Shown: in pieces, positions 12,793-14,671 of the stretch
Layout of the letters: every line of letters starts with the position of its first letter
Numbering within the stretch: position 1 is the stretch's first letter
DNA from: AEGEAN-183 sp964614345
GTDB taxonomy: Bacteria; Pseudomonadota; Gammaproteobacteria; Magnimaribacterales; Magnimaribacteraceae
Direction: 5' to 3'
Assembly: GCA_964614345.1 (NCBI GenBank)
Contig: CAZTLP010000030.1
Span: 1-14,671 of the forward strand
Length of the DNA stretch: 14,671 nt
Notes under the pieces: model-generated
The model's database searches: none
What the model was told of the DNA's origin: nothing
Seen by the model: the letters and a program-made list of their open reading frames with translations, nothing else
Translations under genes and position numbers: made by a program

Positions 12793-14671
12793 ACTCTCTG
12801 GCATTTAAAAAGAATTTAATCCAAGGACTGTATTCTTCCCAATCCTCAGGTTTCCAAGAATGTTGTGCAGATAAAAATGATCTTTCTGGGTGTGGCATCA
12901 TTAAAGTTATTGTTCCTAAAGTATTTGTTAGTCCCGCTATACCTGCTAAAGAGCCGTTCGGATTATTTGGATAAGCTTCTGTTGTCTGGCCTTCATCATC
13001 AGCATAAGTTATAGGCACTAATCCTTGATGAATTAATTTATCTATTTCACTTCTAGCTAAACTAACTTGTCCCTCTCCATGTGCCACTGCTACGGGCATA
13101 ACCGAATTTTCCATATCTTTAAAAAAGATTGAAGGTGATTTATTAACCAGCAATTGGATTAATCGTGCTTCGAATTTTTCAGATTCATTTCTTACAAACT
13201 TAGGCCACAAATCAGTGTCAGGTATAAGCTCTGATAGAAGTGCCAACATTTGACAGCCGTTACAAACTCCCAAGGTAAATACATCGTCTCGATTGAAATA
13301 ATTTATGAAATCTCGACTTAATTTATCATTGTAAAGAATACTAGTAGCCCAACCTTCCCCTGCTCCTAGTACATCACCGTAAGAAAATCCTCCACAAGCC
13401 ACTAAGCCACTAAATTCCTCTAACTTTCTCTTACCTTTTATTAAATCAGTCATATGAACATCAATACAAGAGAATCCCACCCTATCAAAAGCAGCTGCCA
13501 TTTCTACTTGCCCATTAACACCTTGTTCTCTAAGTATTGCGACTTGAGGTTTTCTAGATGAAGCTATTAATTTTTTTGGGATTTCAAATGAAACCTTGGG
13601 ATTTAATCCTTCTCTTTTGTCGTCAGTATCAAACAAATACTCGTCTTCAGCAGTCTTAGGATTGTCTCTAAGAGATTGCATTTTATAGCTCACGAAGTTC
13701 CATTCTTTAAGAAGATCACTTAACTTCCATTCGAAAGCCAAAATCTCATTTTGAAAAACTTTGATGTCCTTTGACTCATTTGGTGAAGCAATTCTGTAAA
13801 TATGATCTTTTAAACCTGCTTCAGAAACTAAATTGATAACCTCTTCTGTATTTTCGGTTGGAACTTGAATTACCATTCCCAATTCTTCATTAAATAAGAA
13901 ATCTAGTATTTGTTTATTAGTTTCGCAAATTTCGTCTAGCTTTATATCAAGCCCACTTCTTCCACAAAAAGCCATCTCTAGGAGACTGCAAATTAAACCG
14001 CCGTCAGATCGGTCATGGTAGGAGATAATCTTCTTTTCTTTAATAAGTTGATGAATAACTTTTACTAAATTAGGCATTTCATTTACACATTCAACATCCG
14101 GAACTGATCCTAGGAACTGAGAAGATACTTGGAAAGCTATACTTCCCCCCATTCTTTTCTTTCCTTTTGCTAGATCAATAAAAATTAGTTCAGAAGATTT
14201 GCAGGATGTTAAGTTAATCTGTGGAGTGATTGCTAAATTTACTTCCTTAAGCGGGGCAAAAGCTGAAACTATTAGGGATAGAGGAGAAGTGACTGAATGT
14301 TCATTCTTTTCTTCATCAAGCCAACTAGTAGCCATGGATAAAGAATCCTTACCTACAGGTATACATATATCCCATTTAGGACAAAGATCCATGCCAACTG
14401 CCTCAACTGCTTCATAAAGATCTTGATCTCCTTTTAACTTATCTGGTGCACCCATCCAATTTGCAGAAATTTTTATGTCTGAAAGTTTCTCTATTCCTGA
14501 AGATATAATATTGGTAACTGCTTCACCTACTGCCATCCTAGAAGCAGCTTTCGAGTTAATAATTGCACAAGGGGTTTTTTCACCAATTGCCATTGCCTCT
14601 CCAGTGGAGGAGGAAAAACCAGAAAGAGTTACAGAATTATCTGCCACTGGAACTTGCCAAGGACCTACCAT
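12782..14671 (-). CDS. purL: Phosphoribosylformylglycinamidine synthase, C-terminal half (partial)
   Basis: The C-terminal 629 residues of the large single-chain FGAM synthase, which converts FGAR, glutamine and ATP to FGAM in purine synthesis. The gene runs off the window; E. coli PurL is 1295 residues, so about half is missing and the first codon seen is internal. Visible parts are the second synthase half (MVGPWQVPVAD, residues 1-11 of the fragment, then SANWMG, IPVGKDSLSM and YHDRSDGGL) and the glutaminase domain from about 374. The latter has AILREQGVNGQVEMAAAF, the nucleophile Cys470 in GVCNGCQM (468-475) and the partner His594-Glu596 in MPHPERSF. All glutaminase residues are intact. 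The fused architecture is typical of gamma- and betaproteobacteria and eukaryotes. The stop lies 11 bases inside the converging Nudix gene. Confidence 0.97.
   Translation of the reverse strand: MVGPWQVPVADNSVTLSGFSSSTGEAMAIGEKTPCAIINSKAASRMAVGEAVTNIISSGIEKLSDIKISANWMGAPDKLKGDQDLYEAVEAVGMDLCPKWDICIPVGKDSLSMATSWLDEEKNEHSVTSPLSLIVSAFAPLKEVNLAITPQINLTSCKSSELIFIDLAKGKKRMGGSIAFQVSSQFLGSVPDVECVNEMPNLVKVIHQLIKEKKIISYHDRSDGGLICSLLEMAFCGRSGLDIKLDEICETNKQILDFLFNEELGMVIQVPTENTEEVINLVSEAGLKDHIYRIASPNESKDIKVFQNEILAFEWKLSDLLKEWNFVSYKMQSLRDNPKTAEDEYLFDTDDKREGLNPKVSFEIPKKLIASSRKPQVAILREQGVNGQVEMAAAFDRVGFSCIDVHMTDLIKGKRKLEEFSGLVACGGFSYGDVLGAGEGWATSILYNDKLSRDFINYFNRDDVFTLGVCNGCQMLALLSELIPDTDLWPKFVRNESEKFEARLIQLLVNKSPSIFFKDMENSVMPVAVAHGEGQVSLARSEIDKLIHQGLVPITYADDEGQTTEAYPNNPNGSLAGIAGLTNTLGTITLMMPHPERSFLSAQHSWKPEDWEEYSPWIKFFLNAREFIG

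Noticed and set aside
1..14671. CRISPR arrays, tRNA or rRNA genes, insertion sequences and prophage genes
   Set aside because: I read both strands and saw no regularly spaced repeats, no convincing cloverleaf, no transposase or integrase, and no target-site duplications.

Overview
The window is AT-rich and densely coded, and almost all genes lie on the minus strand. The protein set points to a marine gammaproteobacterium with a small genome, plausibly of the SAR86 type. The clues are a single-chain PurL, an alaS-lysC gene pair, two TonB-dependent receptors, few clear Shine-Dalgarno sites and intergenic gaps that are mostly under 85 bases. The lineage is an inference from gene content and composition; no rRNA or other marker is present.

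Layout. Bases 1-96 hold no supported gene. A small DUF454 (YbaN-like) inner-membrane protein follows on the plus strand (97-510). The next block, 507-6021 on the minus strand, is an iron-uptake module: a haem-receptor-type TonB-dependent receptor (507-2723), a FecA-like TonB-dependent receptor (2806-5019) and an FTR1-family iron permease (5083-6021). A near-consensus Fur operator lies upstream of the FecA-like receptor (5027-5063) and another abuts the permease start (6026-6044). Upstream of these on the same strand is a housekeeping run: a CoA-pyrophosphatase-type Nudix hydrolase (11544-12170), a gamma-class carbonic anhydrase-like protein (11020-11547), a dienelactone hydrolase-family protein (10315-11016), alaS (7688-10291), lysC (6425-7651) and an unrecognised 120-residue membrane protein (6062-6424) whose ATG directly follows the lysC stop codon. 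A zinc-ribbon Nudix hydrolase (12241-12792, plus) diverges from this run and converges with the C-terminal half of purL (12782-14671, minus, running off the window).

How the genes work together. The receptors would bring ferric chelates or haem across the outer membrane using TonB energy, and FTR1 could carry iron across the inner membrane. No ExbB/ExbD/TonB, ABC transporter, haem oxygenase or EfeO/EfeB partner is visible here. Fur sites at two places suggest that the module is shut off in iron-replete cells, separately from the constitutive alaS-lysC run it follows. The most interesting points are the compact Fur-controlled promoters that leave little or no 5' leader, the haem-type receptor that keeps its FRAP/NPNL motifs but lacks a histidine between them, and the unknown His-tailed membrane protein beside the iron permease.
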